Positions 11,281 through 22,587 of a DNA stretch of 64,000 nt are shown here, piece after piece. Under the pieces are notes generated by a model. The model was not told where the DNA came from and ran no database searches. It saw nothing but the letters and a program-made list of their open reading frames with translations. Origin of the DNA: Proteromonas lacertae (Eukaryota; Sar; Bigyra; Opalinata; Proteromonadidae). Every line of letters begins with the position of its first letter. Position 1 is the first letter of the stretch. The stretch spans positions 186,001 to 250,000 of the forward strand of contig NGBS01000585.1 of assembly GCA_002245135.1 (NCBI GenBank). Direction: 5' to 3'. The position numbers and the translations under genes were made by a program.

Positions 11281-14200
11281 ATGGCTACTACTCCAGATCA
11301 GACTATTTTATTGAGTTACTACATCAAAAGGAAGTATTACCATCATGCAATAACCTTATGTGATAAATTAATCCAGCAAAAGGGTCAGAGTGATACAATT
11401 GGTTTTTGGAAAGCTGTAGCATCTTCCTTTGAAGGTATAAAGTGTATATATAATTAAACTAGGCAATTATGATGAAGCTATAAGTGAATTTGACAATTTG
11501 AGAGGAAGTGCAGAATTTGAATTAGCTGTAATAGATGCATTGTTATATACTCATAAACAAAAACCTCGTGTTGATGATACAGCTGTTGAGGAATTAGAAG
11601 ATAGTAGAAGAGGTGTTGAAGTATATTTTCTATTATGTTTATACTAATATTAATTAGAAAAAATGTACAATGACAGCTAAACAAAGAGCTGCTGAATACA
11701 ATATATTAATTGGTGAATATCGTGCAGCAAATAAATTATGTACAAAAATCTTGGGTGAAAATCCTGATCACACTGAGGCTAAAATAATCCAATTCAATGT
11801 AGAATGTTTAATAGCCGAAGAGAAGAATAAAGAAAGAGAAAAAACAGGTGGTAAAGAAAGAAGATCAAAAGATGATGATGGAGAAGGAAAAGAAGAAAAA
11901 GGCAAAGATAAGAAATTATTAGGAATATTACAAGAAATGCAATCATTAATGTCCCGTAATAGTGCTTCACGTGTATTAATAGATGGTAATATGGCAATAT
12001 CCCGTTATTATTTATCTAAGAAGAAGTTTAATGAGTCATTAGAAGCACTGAATAAAATATTAGTTGCTTGCTCTTGGTATTTCCCTGCTTCATTAGAGAA
12101 AGTGAGAGTATTTTCAACTCAAACGAAATGGGATCAATGTGAAGAAATATTAAGTTCAATATTAGTAAATGATGCTAATCAAATTGAAGCTGTAATGTAT
12201 AAGTTATTTGTTGATTCAATTATTGATTCAAGTATTGATATAGTTGGAGGATTGAAAGATTTATTGTTATTATATAATAAATTAGAGCCAAAGAATGCTG
12301 AGTTGTATTATAAAGTATATATATATATTAATATTTATTAATATATTAATAGACAAGTCAATTGTTTTGTAGATTATCAGGTAAAGATACTGAAATGATC
12401 AGAATAACCTTAGAAATGTGTAAAAAATCATGTGATTTACAACCAATAGGACATCCTGAATATTTAGTAGAATTAGGTTATGAATATTCTATGATCAATG
12501 ACTATAAATCTGCAGTAGCTGCTTATACAAAAGCAAATGAACAAGATGATTCAAACAGTGATGGTTTAACTGGTATTTTATACTGTCAAATCCAACAAGG
12601 TTTAACTAGTGAAGCAACTCAACAGTTAGAGTTTTTAAAAGTAATTCAAGATGAAGGTGATGAATCAGCACAGTTCTTATATTTGAATGCATTATTAGAC
12701 TTCTCAAATGATAGAAACTTGATTAAGTTTATGGTGAGATTGCAAAAAGCTTATGAAACTCATAAATCTCAAATTAGAAGAAAGATTTACTTATTAATCA
12801 ATACACCAGAATGGTTTATAGTTTACAATCCATTATTCCCATTAAATATAGTAGAAGCAATTATAAATCAAATACCATTTGAACCAATAGATGAAACACA
12901 AACAGAAACACCAGAATTAAAGACAGCTAAGTCAATAGTCAGTGATTTATTAGGATATTGTCCAAATACAATAACTATATTATACTATTCAGCAAGATTA
13001 CAGTATTTATATAGAGATTTCAATAGTTCATTATCAATAATTGCAAAGATATTACAAAAAGATCCAGGTAATTCCTTAGCCTATTTATTAAGAGCTAAAA
13101 TAGCATTATCCAAAGAAGATTATAGAGAAGCTCAATCAGCCTTAGATGAAGCAGTCAGTCATAACTTTGATGTAAGAAATTACCCAATTTACTTCATAAT
13201 CAAAGGTGAAGTATTAGATAATAAAGGTGATTATAATGAAGCATTAAAGCTATTAAAAACATCAATGACATTACCAGGAATGAAGAAAGGAAATAATAGT
13301 ATGATCCAAGATAAAAGCAAGAAAGTCATCTTACCAACCAGTAATGAGAAAGCTCAATTATATATGTTATTAGCTAGAGTATATAGTGATTTGAATCAAG
13401 TAAAAGAAGGTAAAGCAACAATTCAAGAAGCATTATCTGAATTTAAAGGTACTCCTAATGAAGTTAATATTATGGTGGCTAGTGCTGAATTATCATTAAA
13501 AAGAGGTGATGCTAAAACTGCATTTAAACTATTAAACCATATACAAGAAGATAATAAATACTTTGTAAAAATTCAAATCGTAAAAGCTGATATTTATTTG
13601 AAATATGTTAATAATAAGAGAAAATATATTGATTGTTATAGAAAGATTGTTGAGAAATTCAATACTCCTGAGATGAATATGATGGTAGGAGATGCATTAA
13701 TGAAAATACAAAGACCAGATGAAGCAATCGCTGAATATGAGAATGCATTATCTCATAAGAATAATCCAGCATTAGCTTATAAGATTGGCAAAGCATATAT
13801 GTCTATTCATCAATATCAACAAGCTATAGAGTATATTATATATTATATTTATTAAAATAGTAAATTCAGTAAAGCATTAAAGAATGATTCAAGTAATATT
13901 GAATATAGATATTCATTAGCAGATTTATACTTCAAATTAGATAAATATGATATGTCTATTGGTTTAATCACTCAAGGATTAAATGAAACTGAAAATAAGA
14001 CTGATATAACCTCTATAATGCATACTATTAAGTTATTAAGATTATATGCAGATATATCCAAGACACAAGGTGATAGTGATAAATATTTGAACTTATTAGA
14101 AAAAACTCATGATAAACAAGTATCTTTATTAGATTCATTAAAAGGTGAACAACCTGAAAAAGTACAAGAACAACGTATTATAGCCGCTGATTTATGTTAT

Positions 14201-15445
14201 GATATTGCTTTACATTATATATCTACTGGTAGTTCAACTAATGCAGTTAAATACTTAACAAATGCATTGAAACATGATGCTGGTCATATCAATTCAATGT
14301 TACAGTTAACAAAGATTTATATTAAACAGGAAGATATTGATAGAGCAGAAGAACAGTGTGGTAAATTATTAACTGTTGCTCCACAGAATGAAGAAGCAGC
14401 AATGATCTTAGCTGATATATTATTCGAGAAAAACGATTTCGCAAAGGCAATTGGTTATTTTGAAACATCCTTATCAAAGAAAGCTGATAACTTTGTTGCT
14501 TTATATCGATTAATCAAATTAATGTATAGAAATGGACAGATTAAAGATGTTGAACAATATTTAAAAGCTGCTGAAAGAACATCAGAAGTTTCTAGAAATT
14601 GTCCAGGTTATTTCTTCTGTAAAGGTTTATTCTTAAGATATACTAATGAACCACATGATGCTATTGAGTATTTAAATAAAGCAAGAAAGAATGAATACTG
14701 GGGACCTTTAGCTACTGAATTAATGGTACAAATATTCCTAAATCCAGAAAATGAAAAGTTATGGGCAACTGATACATGTGAACCAGATGCAATCAAATCA
14801 CTTCAAGCCGCTGAATATTTGTTAAGTGATCCATGTTTTGATAAAGACCCAGAGAAGAAGAGTATTTACCATGCTTATACACTGATGTATACTAAAGAAA
14901 AGAGTAAAATATTAGAAGGTTTAGAAGAAGTTAATAGAATAATGACTACTAATAAAGAATGCATTCCAGCTTATTTAGCTATCTCTATTGGTTATATGTT
15001 AGATAAACAAACTACTAAAGCTAGAAATTTCTTAAAAACAATGGCTAGATTCCCTTATAATCAATTAGAAGCTCAGGTATTTGAAGATAGTTGGTTATTA
15101 TTATCAGATATTTATATTCAAAGTGGTAAATATGATTTAGCTCAAGAGAATTGTAAGAAAGCTTTATTCCATAATAAATCATGTGCTAGAGCATGGGAGC
15201 AAATGGGATATATAATGGAAAAAGAATGTTCTTATAAAGATGCAGCTGATAATTATGAAAAAGCATGGGAATTATTATATCATTCTGATGCAAGTATCGG
15301 TTATAAATTAGGTTTTAATTACTTAAAGGCTAAGAGATTTGTTGAAGCTATTGATGTTTGCTCTGATGTTTTAAAGAAATTCCCAGATTATCCCAAAATT
15401 AGAGAGGATATATTGAGAAAAGCTCAAGAAAATCTTAGATCATAA
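11281..15445 (+). CDS. TTC21B: IFT-A subunit TTC21B/IFT139, TPR protein of retrograde ciliary transport
   Basis: IFT139 is a peripheral IFT-A subunit that carries retrograde cargo and membrane receptors in cilia. Five exons (introns 11435-11462, 11621-11657, 12315-12352 and 13831-13860) join to about 1,343 residues, close to the family's ~1,300. The start MATTPDQTILLSYYIKRKYY matches the family's conserved N-terminal block. TPR units run through the whole protein, for example KLCTKILGENPDHTEAKIIQ, ILYYSARLQYLYRDFNSSL, AIAEYENALSHKNNPALAYK, INSMLQLTKIYIKQEDIDRA and ARAWEQMGYIMEKECSYKDA. The C-terminus (GFNYLKAKRFVEAIDVC, VLKKFPDYPKIREDIL) matches the conserved TTC21 tail. There is no frameshift anywhere in 4 kb, so it makes a good internal control for sequence quality. 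A lysine/glutamate-rich linker lies near residue 165. With MORN5 it is strong evidence for a cilium. Confidence 0.92.
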
Positions 15446-15541
15446 AAGTACTATTATATTAATTTCTAAAATATCGCATTTACTCATTTTTAAGTTATGT
15501 ATTTTGGGAAATTAGAAAAAATGAATCTAATATAAAAATAT

Positions 15542-16228
15542 TTATTCTACTTGAACATCAGGAAGTTGATCTAATTCATCTTTGTATTTATTCACCCAAT
15601 CTACTACTTCCTTGTTAGTTTCAAGTAATGTGTTGTTATCTTCTGTATTCTCTAACATCGGTTGAATTTTGTTTATAAAATTTAATATAAATGTTTTTAA
15701 CGTTTCATTATCCTTTTTGTAAGCTTCAATATCAATTTTTATTTTTTTAATCTCATTTTCTTCTCCTTCAAAGTTTCCAACTTTATCAACTGCCTCTTTG
15801 TATACTTCTGCAAGTTTAGTGGTGAAATTTTTACTGTGATTCTTTTTAATCTATGTTTTATAAAGTCTAAAACTAATACATTGATTAAATCTAACTTCCT
15901 CTTAAGTATTTCTATCTCTTTATCTTTTTCCTGTGAATGTAATAACAATACTTCTATATACACTTATTTTCTTTTCGAGTTTTCCTTTCTCTGTTGAAAG
16001 TTGATCATGTTCAAACTCTGGAGGATTATTTTTATTCTAAAATGTTATATCAAAATCATATTATAGTTATTATATTTATATACATTGAAATTTACTACTT
16101 TCTTATTAAATTCTTCTAATTTACTACAATAAATCAAATAACATAACATACTTTTGTAAATCATTTGATGCATCCAATAATTTCTGTTGTGATTGTTTAA
16201 ATTGTTCTAAAGCTTCATTTTCAGCCAT
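15542..16228 (-). CDS. Small coiled-coil protein, unrecognised
   Basis: Five exons, joined over introns of about 28-47 nt, give about 180 residues. Start MAENEALEQFKQSQQKLLDA at 16228, end DQLPDVQVE. Nearly the whole chain is predicted heptad coiled coil (KLEEFNKKVVNF, EKGKLEKKISEKDKEIEILK, EENEIKKIKIDIEAYKKDNE), with a short C-terminal VVDWVNKYKDEL segment. It has no signal peptide, membrane helix or catalytic motif. Size and layout would suit a tethering, centrosomal or chaperone-complex subunit, but I cannot assign a family. It is tail-to-tail with TTC21B (about 100 nt apart), which does not imply a shared function. Continuous reading frame across five junctions supports a real gene. Confidence 0.6.
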
Positions 16229-16396
16229 TTTCTAAAATTTCAAGAAATATGACCGTTTCAATTATAATTAAATATGCAAATTTGGAATTAATACTATCAT
16301 ATTTATGTTGTTTCCTGCTCATACAACCATTTCCAACATACAAAATAAAAGAATTATAAATTAATCATGTAATCACACTTTTAAACATTATCTTAT

Positions 16397-16630
16397 TTAC
16401 TCATATGCATCATGTGTTGAACTATTTTCATTTATTATTGCTTGTGCTTTATGATTTAAATATTTGACAGTATCTTGCATTACTCCATCCATATCAAAAT
16501 ATTGCCTTACAAATATGTGTCTTTTATCTAATACGGTAATTATAAAGTTGTGATGATCATCGTTTAAATTAATGAAACTGAGAATCAATGGTTCATCACA
16601 TTCAATTAGTATGCCTTCTTGTTGTTTCAT
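16397..16630 (-). CDS. GTF2H5: TFIIH subunit 5 (Tfb5/TTDA)
   Basis: Single-exon gene of 77 residues. Tfb5/TTDA is the smallest TFIIH subunit. It dimerises with p52/Tfb2 and stimulates the XPB ATPase in nucleotide-excision repair and transcription. The match is clear at the N-terminus, EGILIECDEPLILSFINLND (family: KG.L.ECD....F...LD), then FIITVLDKRHIFVR (family: FII..LDD.H.FV), and a C-terminal helix VMQDTVKYLNHKAQA. Length is typical (about 70). A short C-terminal tail (ENSSTHDAYE) is extra. It diverges from BOP1, with 106 nt between the starts. Confidence 0.82.
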   Translation of the reverse strand: MKQQEGILIECDEPLILSFINLNDDHHNFIITVLDKRHIFVRQYFDMDGVMQDTVKYLNHKAQAIINENSSTHDAYE

Positions 16631-16705
16631 TGGAATTGATTAAATAAATATCTATTTTTCTATATGATGTATGTACAATGAGAATTTCTATTTTGAATTA
16701 ATCAA

Positions 16706-16716
16706 AAAAGCTTGAT
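16706..16716. promoter_or_regulatory. AAGCTTGA element between GTF2H5 and BOP1
   Basis: AAGCTTGA at 16708-16715, followed by ATCAAATCAA, lies about 22 nt before the BOP1 start in a divergent promoter. It matches the recurrent element described in the findings. Function is inferred. Confidence 0.35.
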
Positions 16717-16736
16717 TTATCAAATCAATTTTTATC

Positions 16737-18755
16737 ATGTCTTCCGATTCTAGCTCAGATGAGGCTTCTAAGATAGAGGATGAATATCGACAGAAAATGC
16801 ATTTAGATGATTTTTCATCTGATGATGAAGTATACCGTTTTTACTCACTTTTTAGGAAGCTGAAAACACAATCGGTAATGTACCAATTAGATGGTATGAT
16901 GAATACGATCACATTGGTTATGATGTTGAGGGTAAGAAAATAATAAGGCCAGAACGTAAAGATGCAGTTGATGAAGTAGTTAGCTCGTCAAGATGATCCA
17001 AATTACAAGTATTTATACATAACTATATCAATAGATGGACATTATATGATGAAAAGAATGGAAAAGAATACACAATCAATACAAGAGAGTTGGAATTAAT
17101 CAAAAATATCCAAGCAGGTCATTTCCCTCATCCAGAATTCAATGCATATCCTGATTTAGTAGACTTATTATACAAGTGTACCAATGAAACAACCAGTAGC
17201 AGATGAAAATGTAGTTAAGTCAAGATTTATCCCTTCAAAGTGGGAAAAAATGAAAGTCTTCAAAATGGCAAAAGCAATAGAAGAGGGCAGAATCCAATTA
17301 GAAAAAGTTAAACCAAAACGAGACTTGTCTTTAATGTGGGATGAAGATTCAGATGTAAAAAGAAAACGTAATTTACCAGCCTCATTACCAGCTCCAAAAA
17401 TGCCATTACCACTCCATTCAGAATCCTATAATCCACCAGATGAATACTTATGGGATGAAGAAGAGAAGAAAAAATACGAAGAAATGGATCCTGAAGATAG
17501 ACCAATCAATTATGAACCACACAAATACAACTAGAATGCGAAATATTACCATACTATAATAACTTTATAAAAGAAAGATTCCAAAGATGTTTAGATTTAT
17601 ATTTAGCACCAAGAGCATTGAAGAAGAGAGTAAATATTGATCCTAATATATTATTACCCAATTTACCAGATCCTAAAGAACTTAGACCATTTCCAAATGA
17701 ACAGTGTTTATTATATGAAGGTAATGAATCTCGTGTAAGATCAATATCAGTGAATCACAATGGACAATATCTATTATCAGCTGCTGAAGATGGTGTTGTT
17801 AGATTATATGAAGTAGAAACTACTAAGTGTTTACATATTTGGCATTTTGATAGTGTTTTACAACAAATACAGTGGAATCCAAATCCTCAATTGAATATCT
17901 TTGCAATTATTACACAAACATTTTTGATAATTTGTCAATTACCTGATTCGTATGGTGGTAATATAGATTTAATGAATTCTTATACTAACAATCCAAATAC
18001 AGGAGAAGGAGAAGGAGAATGAAAATGAAAAAAAGAAGAAATATGCCAATTGGGATTTCAAACATGAAGGATATCCAGATTGTGTAAAAATCATTATAGA
18101 ACATAAATTCCAAGTGAAACAATTAGCTTGGCATTATAAAGGTGATTATATAAGTACAGTATGTCCATCAGGTCAATCTGCTTGTGTAATGATCCATCAA
18201 TTATCTAAGAAGAAATCACAACAACCATTTCATAAGAATAAAGGTGAAGTACAATGTGTTTCATTTCATCCTAATAAACCATATCTATTTGTAGCAACAA
18301 AAACACATGTTAGAATATATCATTTACAACAACAACAAATGGTGAAGAAGTTAGTGTCTGGTGCAAAATGGATATCTTCAATAGCTATTCATCCAACTGG
18401 AGATCATGTAGTAATAGGCAGTTATGATAAGAGAGTTTGTTGGTTTGATTTGGATTTATCAGCAACACCCTATAAGACATTAAAATATCATAAAAAAGCT
18501 GTTAGATCAGTGGCATTTCATCAGTCTTATCCATTAATGGCTAGTGCTTCTGATGATGGCACAATTCATATTTTTCATTCAATGGTTTATAGTGATTATA
18601 ACAAAAATACATTTATTGTTCCTGTGAAAGTGTTGAAAGGTCATGAAGTAGTTGGTGATGTTGGTGTTTTAGATATTCAATTCCATCCTAGACAACCTTG
18701 GATCTTCACGTCTGGTGCTGATAGAACAATTAGACTTTATCAAAGTAACCCTTAA
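16737..18755 (+). CDS. BOP1: Ribosome biogenesis protein BOP1/Erb1, several apparent frameshifts
   Basis: BOP1 (yeast Erb1) forms the PeBoW complex with PES1 and WDR12 and is needed for 27S/32S pre-rRNA processing in the nucleolus. The BOP1NT domain is plain: IGNVPIRWYDEYDHIGYDVE, ARQDDPNYKWTLYDEKNGK, SRFIPSKWEKMKVFKMAKAI, LPLHSESYNPPDEYLW, NFIKERFQRCLDLYLAPRAL, and LPNLPDPKELRPFPN. WD40 repeats follow to the end (VRSISVNHNGQYLLSAAEDG, QLAWHYKGDYISTVCPSG, ASDDGTIHIFHS, TSGADRTIRLYQSNP). Two clear introns: 16830-16855 and one near 17010-17034. The reading frame breaks about four more times (near 16980, 17183, 17532 and 18000), each fixed by a one-base change. A 22-nt GTACCA...GTAG stretch near 17180 could instead be an intron. 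An essential gene is unlikely to be a pseudogene here, so sequence indels are the simplest reading. Confidence 0.85.
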
Positions 18756-18869
18756 GATATTTCGTTTTTATTTTGTATAATATTGCTATTTATGTATTAA
18801 AACCCAATAAAAAGTACATATAAAATCAAAAAAATAATAATTATAATATAAAAGAATTTAAGTTAACAT

Positions 18870-19352
18870 TTAGAAGAAGAAATATGGATCAAATAAATCA
18901 GCATATACTGCTGGAGGATAATAATCTTGTCTTCTTTGTTTTCTATTTGATTCTGATAAATCACTTGTTAAAGGAGTTCCTTTCTTTAATAAAATCTTTC
19001 TCTTATGTTCTGGTTGTCCTTTGATTGGTACAAATACAGTCAAAATACCTCCTGAGAAGTGTAATCTGAAATTATCGAAATCTAGTTCTTCTTCTGGTAA
19101 TGGTAAATCTAATTGGAATTCACCTTCTGGAATATCTAAACCATAAATCTTTCTGTAGATTTCATCTGTATAAGTATTTTCTTTAATACCAGTGACTAAC
19201 AAAGCTTTTTTTTCACTTTCCAATGTAATATCAACTGATCTTGATGATACACCTGGTAAATAGATCTTCCATTCATAATGCTTCTCTTCTTTCTTTTGTT
19301 CATATTTAGGTGTCCAAACCTTTCTTTCTTTTGGTGGTTGTTCAGTAGACAT
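18870..19352 (-). CDS. Small heat-shock protein, alpha-crystallin domain
   Basis: Intronless, 160 residues. The alpha-crystallin/Hsp20 fold spans about residues 20-118: YEWKIYLPGVSSRSVDITLE (beta2-beta3), ALLVTGIKEN, then FQLDLPLPEEELDFDNFRLH and FSGGILTVFVPI, the family's G.L.V..P motif before the last strand. The C-terminal tail is basic, then aromatic (YYPPAVYADLFDPYFFF), and lacks a clear I-X-I/V motif. The upstream region (19435-19478) holds two perfect GAAnnTTC dimers and one TTCnnGAA, which are heat-shock elements. That makes HSF-driven, stress-induced expression likely and supports a true sHSP over a p23 or NudC-type CS protein. Lack of introns also fits a stress gene. It sits tail-to-tail with BOP1. 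Confidence 0.75.
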   Translation of the reverse strand: MSTEQPPKERKVWTPKYEQKKEEKHYEWKIYLPGVSSRSVDITLESEKKALLVTGIKENTYTDEIYRKIYGLDIPEGEFQLDLPLPEEELDFDNFRLHFSGGILTVFVPIKGQPEHKRKILLKKGTPLTSDLSESNRKQRRQDYYPPAVYADLFDPYFFF

Positions 19353-19434
19353 TGATGTGAGTTATAAAAATGTTATAAATATGTATTTGAAATCGTCAAG
19401 AAAACTGAAAATGAAAAAATAATAAAAAATAAAA

Positions 19435-19478
19435 GAATTTTCGTAAGAATTTTCTTCTTGTTTTCTTTTTTTCTCGAA
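19435..19478 (-). promoter_or_regulatory. Heat-shock element cluster upstream of the sHSP gene
   Basis: GAATTTTC occurs at 19435-19442 and again at 19447-19454 (both GAAnnTTC), followed by an adjoining TTC at 19455-19457. TTCTCGAA (TTCnnGAA) is at 19471-19478. They lie 80-130 nt upstream of the sHSP start. Inverted nGAAn units are the known binding sites of heat-shock factor. Confidence 0.6.
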
Positions 19479-19625
19479 ACATCTCGAAATACAAAGAGTT
19501 CTATTCATCACTGGGGTGAAATAGGTAGTTATACAGGTGGTTAATGCAACGATCATATCATTTCAAACCCAAACCAAGAAGAAAATAACTAAAACACGCA
19601 ATTAAATATAAATTACTATTATAAC

Positions 19626-20296
<671 letters not shown>

Positions 20297-20349
20297 CAGA
20301 AAAATAAAAAATAAAAATAAAACGGTACTTTGTCAATAAATGTAAATTA

Positions 20350-20369
20350 CATCAAGATTTACCTCAAGT
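20350..20369. promoter_or_regulatory. TCAAG direct-repeat element, MORN5/methyltransferase promoter
   Basis: TCAAGATTTACCTCAAG at 20352-20368 is a spaced repeat like that at 34944-34960 between another divergent pair. A regulatory role is inferred from recurrence only. Confidence 0.25.
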
Positions 20370-20414
20370 GATTCTTTTCATTCCTTCGTAATCTTCTTTT
20401 AATATTTTGCATAA

Positions 20415-22505
20415 ATGGGAAATGTTATGGACTGTGGATGGGGAGCAGTATATATTACATTTTTTAGATTTAATATTAATCCTTTCATTTCATTTATTTC
20501 TATATAGACTCCTAATCCTGATGAACTTACCACTACAAATCAACAAGGAGCAGATATTGAATTAAGAATACCCGTCCAAGCTTCTACAAAACTAGAGAAT
20601 TCAATTCTATGGAAGCTTCAAAAGACTTTCTATGATTATGCTAGTTTACGTGCATGGACAGGTGATACAGTCATTCCGAACTTTGTAACATCAAATTGTT
20701 ACATAGCTAAAGTATTAATTGCATTTAATATATATTATGCAATAGCTATATGCTGATGTAATATTTAACAATATCATTGATATATTTAGCAACAATAAAT
20801 ACAATCCGCAAGAGCCAATCTACATTTTAGAAATAGGAGCTGGATCAGGTAAATTAGGATATTTAGTATTAGAAAAATTGATGGAAGTAAAAGAATTTTT
20901 CCCGACAGAACCAAGTAATGGTAAAGAATACCCTTTCGTTTATGTAATGACAGAAGTAAGTCCAGAAATGATAGATTTCTATCAAAAACACCCACGATTA
21001 TCACCTTTAATAGAACAAGGAGTATTAGATATAGCAATATTCGATAGTGAAAAAGATACAGAAATTTCGTTAATTCAATCCAAAAGAACATTATCAGCAT
21101 CAAATCCTACATTAAATCCATTAATATTTATAGGTAATTATTTATTTGATACATTACGTCAAACCTCCTATAGAATAGAAGATGGTCAATATTTTGAATC
21201 ATTATGTACAATCGAAACAAGAGCGCAACAACCGCAACAATCGCAACCACAGTCAAATGAAGGTGTAGCGAACGAATCAATCGATCTAAATTCAACTGAT
21301 ATAATAAACTCGATGATAGTAACCTGGAAATACGAAAAAATAGAAAAAGACAGAATTGATGAAGAAGATTATATAAAGGATATATTATTCCAATATGAAG
21401 ATATGAAAGAAGGATCAATCATCATACCAATAGGTGGAATAAAATTATTGAAATTATTAGAAGATTTATCTAATCATCAATTAATGGCAATGGTAGGTGA
21501 TAAAGGTTATAGTAATATAAATGAACTAAATATATTAAGAGACCCACACATTGCATTACATGGTTCATTCTCTTTTATGGTGAATTTTGATTCAATTTCT
21601 AAATATATAATCAGCCGAAATGGTCATTTTGTTAGTACTCCCTATTGTGATGGATTTAAAGTGTTTACTTATTTCATTGGTTTAAATAAAGAAGAATTAT
21701 CCAATACATTATTTACATTTAAACAATCAATGATTTCCTTTGGACCTGAATCATTTTCCACATTACAAAGATGTATTAAAGAAGAATCAATACCTAAGTT
21801 CAAACATCTTCAAGCTTTATTACGTTTATCAGATGGTGATCCAGATGTGTTTTATAAATTCAGAGGAATTATTGTAGAACAAGGAACTAGTAATATTAGT
21901 CCAGATGGAAGTAATTATGATTTAATATTGGATTTAAAAAGAGTATTTTTTATATTATTATTATTTTATATATAGATTGCTAAAGCAATATATCCATTAC
22001 AAAAGCAAAAAGATATTTCATTCGAGTTAGGAAGGTTATTTATGGGATTGAAGTTATATCATGAAGCTATTAGTTACTTCAATCAATCCATTGAATATTG
22101 TAATGAACATTATATATCATTTTTATTATTATTATTATTATAAGTATCTTTAATATTATTTTAAGTTACTTATCACAATATGGGTGTGTCTTATTACTAT
22201 TTACAAGATTATAACAATGCACATGAATGTTTCTTAAAGAGTTTGAAATTAAAAGCTTCTTATAGAGATGCTCAAGTTTGGCTTGAAAGAGTTGAACAAT
22301 CTATTCAGGAATTACAACATACTGGAGCTACACCTGGTGGACCATCTACACCAGCTAATAATAATGAAGATGAAAAGAAAGATACTCAACAAACAGTGAA
22401 TATTGATGAACAACAACAACAACAACAACAATTACAACAAGGAGATGTGTTAAGACAAGATTCTAATAATGATGTAGTTGCTGTTGTACCTGTTAGTGAA
22501 AAGTA
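20415..22505 (+). CDS. Class I SAM-dependent methyltransferase-like protein with TPR tail
   Basis: The central fold has a methyltransferase motif I, PIYILEIGAGSGKLGYLVLE (acidic residue, then G.G.G-type loop), followed by strands FVYVMTEVSPEMIDFYQKHP (motif II position) and NPLIFIGNYLFDTLR (the catalytic strand). The C-terminus holds TPR-like helices (FELGRLFMGLKLYHEAISYF, YHNMGVSYYYLQDYNNAHEC) and a low-complexity Gln-rich tail. The N-terminus MGNVMDCGWG fits an N-myristoylation signal with a nearby cysteine, so membrane anchoring is possible. Four introns: after GWGA (60 nt), before LYADVIF, before IAKAIYPLQ, and one near 22110-22165 whose 5' end is uncertain. I recognise the fold but not the substrate. 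It may be a protein or small-molecule methyltransferase of an uncharacterised protist/animal family. Confidence 0.68.
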
Positions 22506-22587
22506 ATTAACATTATAAATTTGTTTTCTATTATTCTTCTTATTGTTTTATTTATAGAAATTATTTGACAAAATCATAAACACATAT

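Noticed and set aside
17180..17201. 22-nt GTACCA...GTAG intron in BOP1
   Set aside because: It would fix the frame but its sequence is not GTAT-like or AT-rich, and it removes residues that look like BOP1 (QPV..). Kept only as an alternative to an indel.
19362..19556. Minus-strand frame upstream of the sHSP gene
   Set aside because: Composition is low-complexity, it has no recognisable domain, and it covers the heat-shock elements and promoter.
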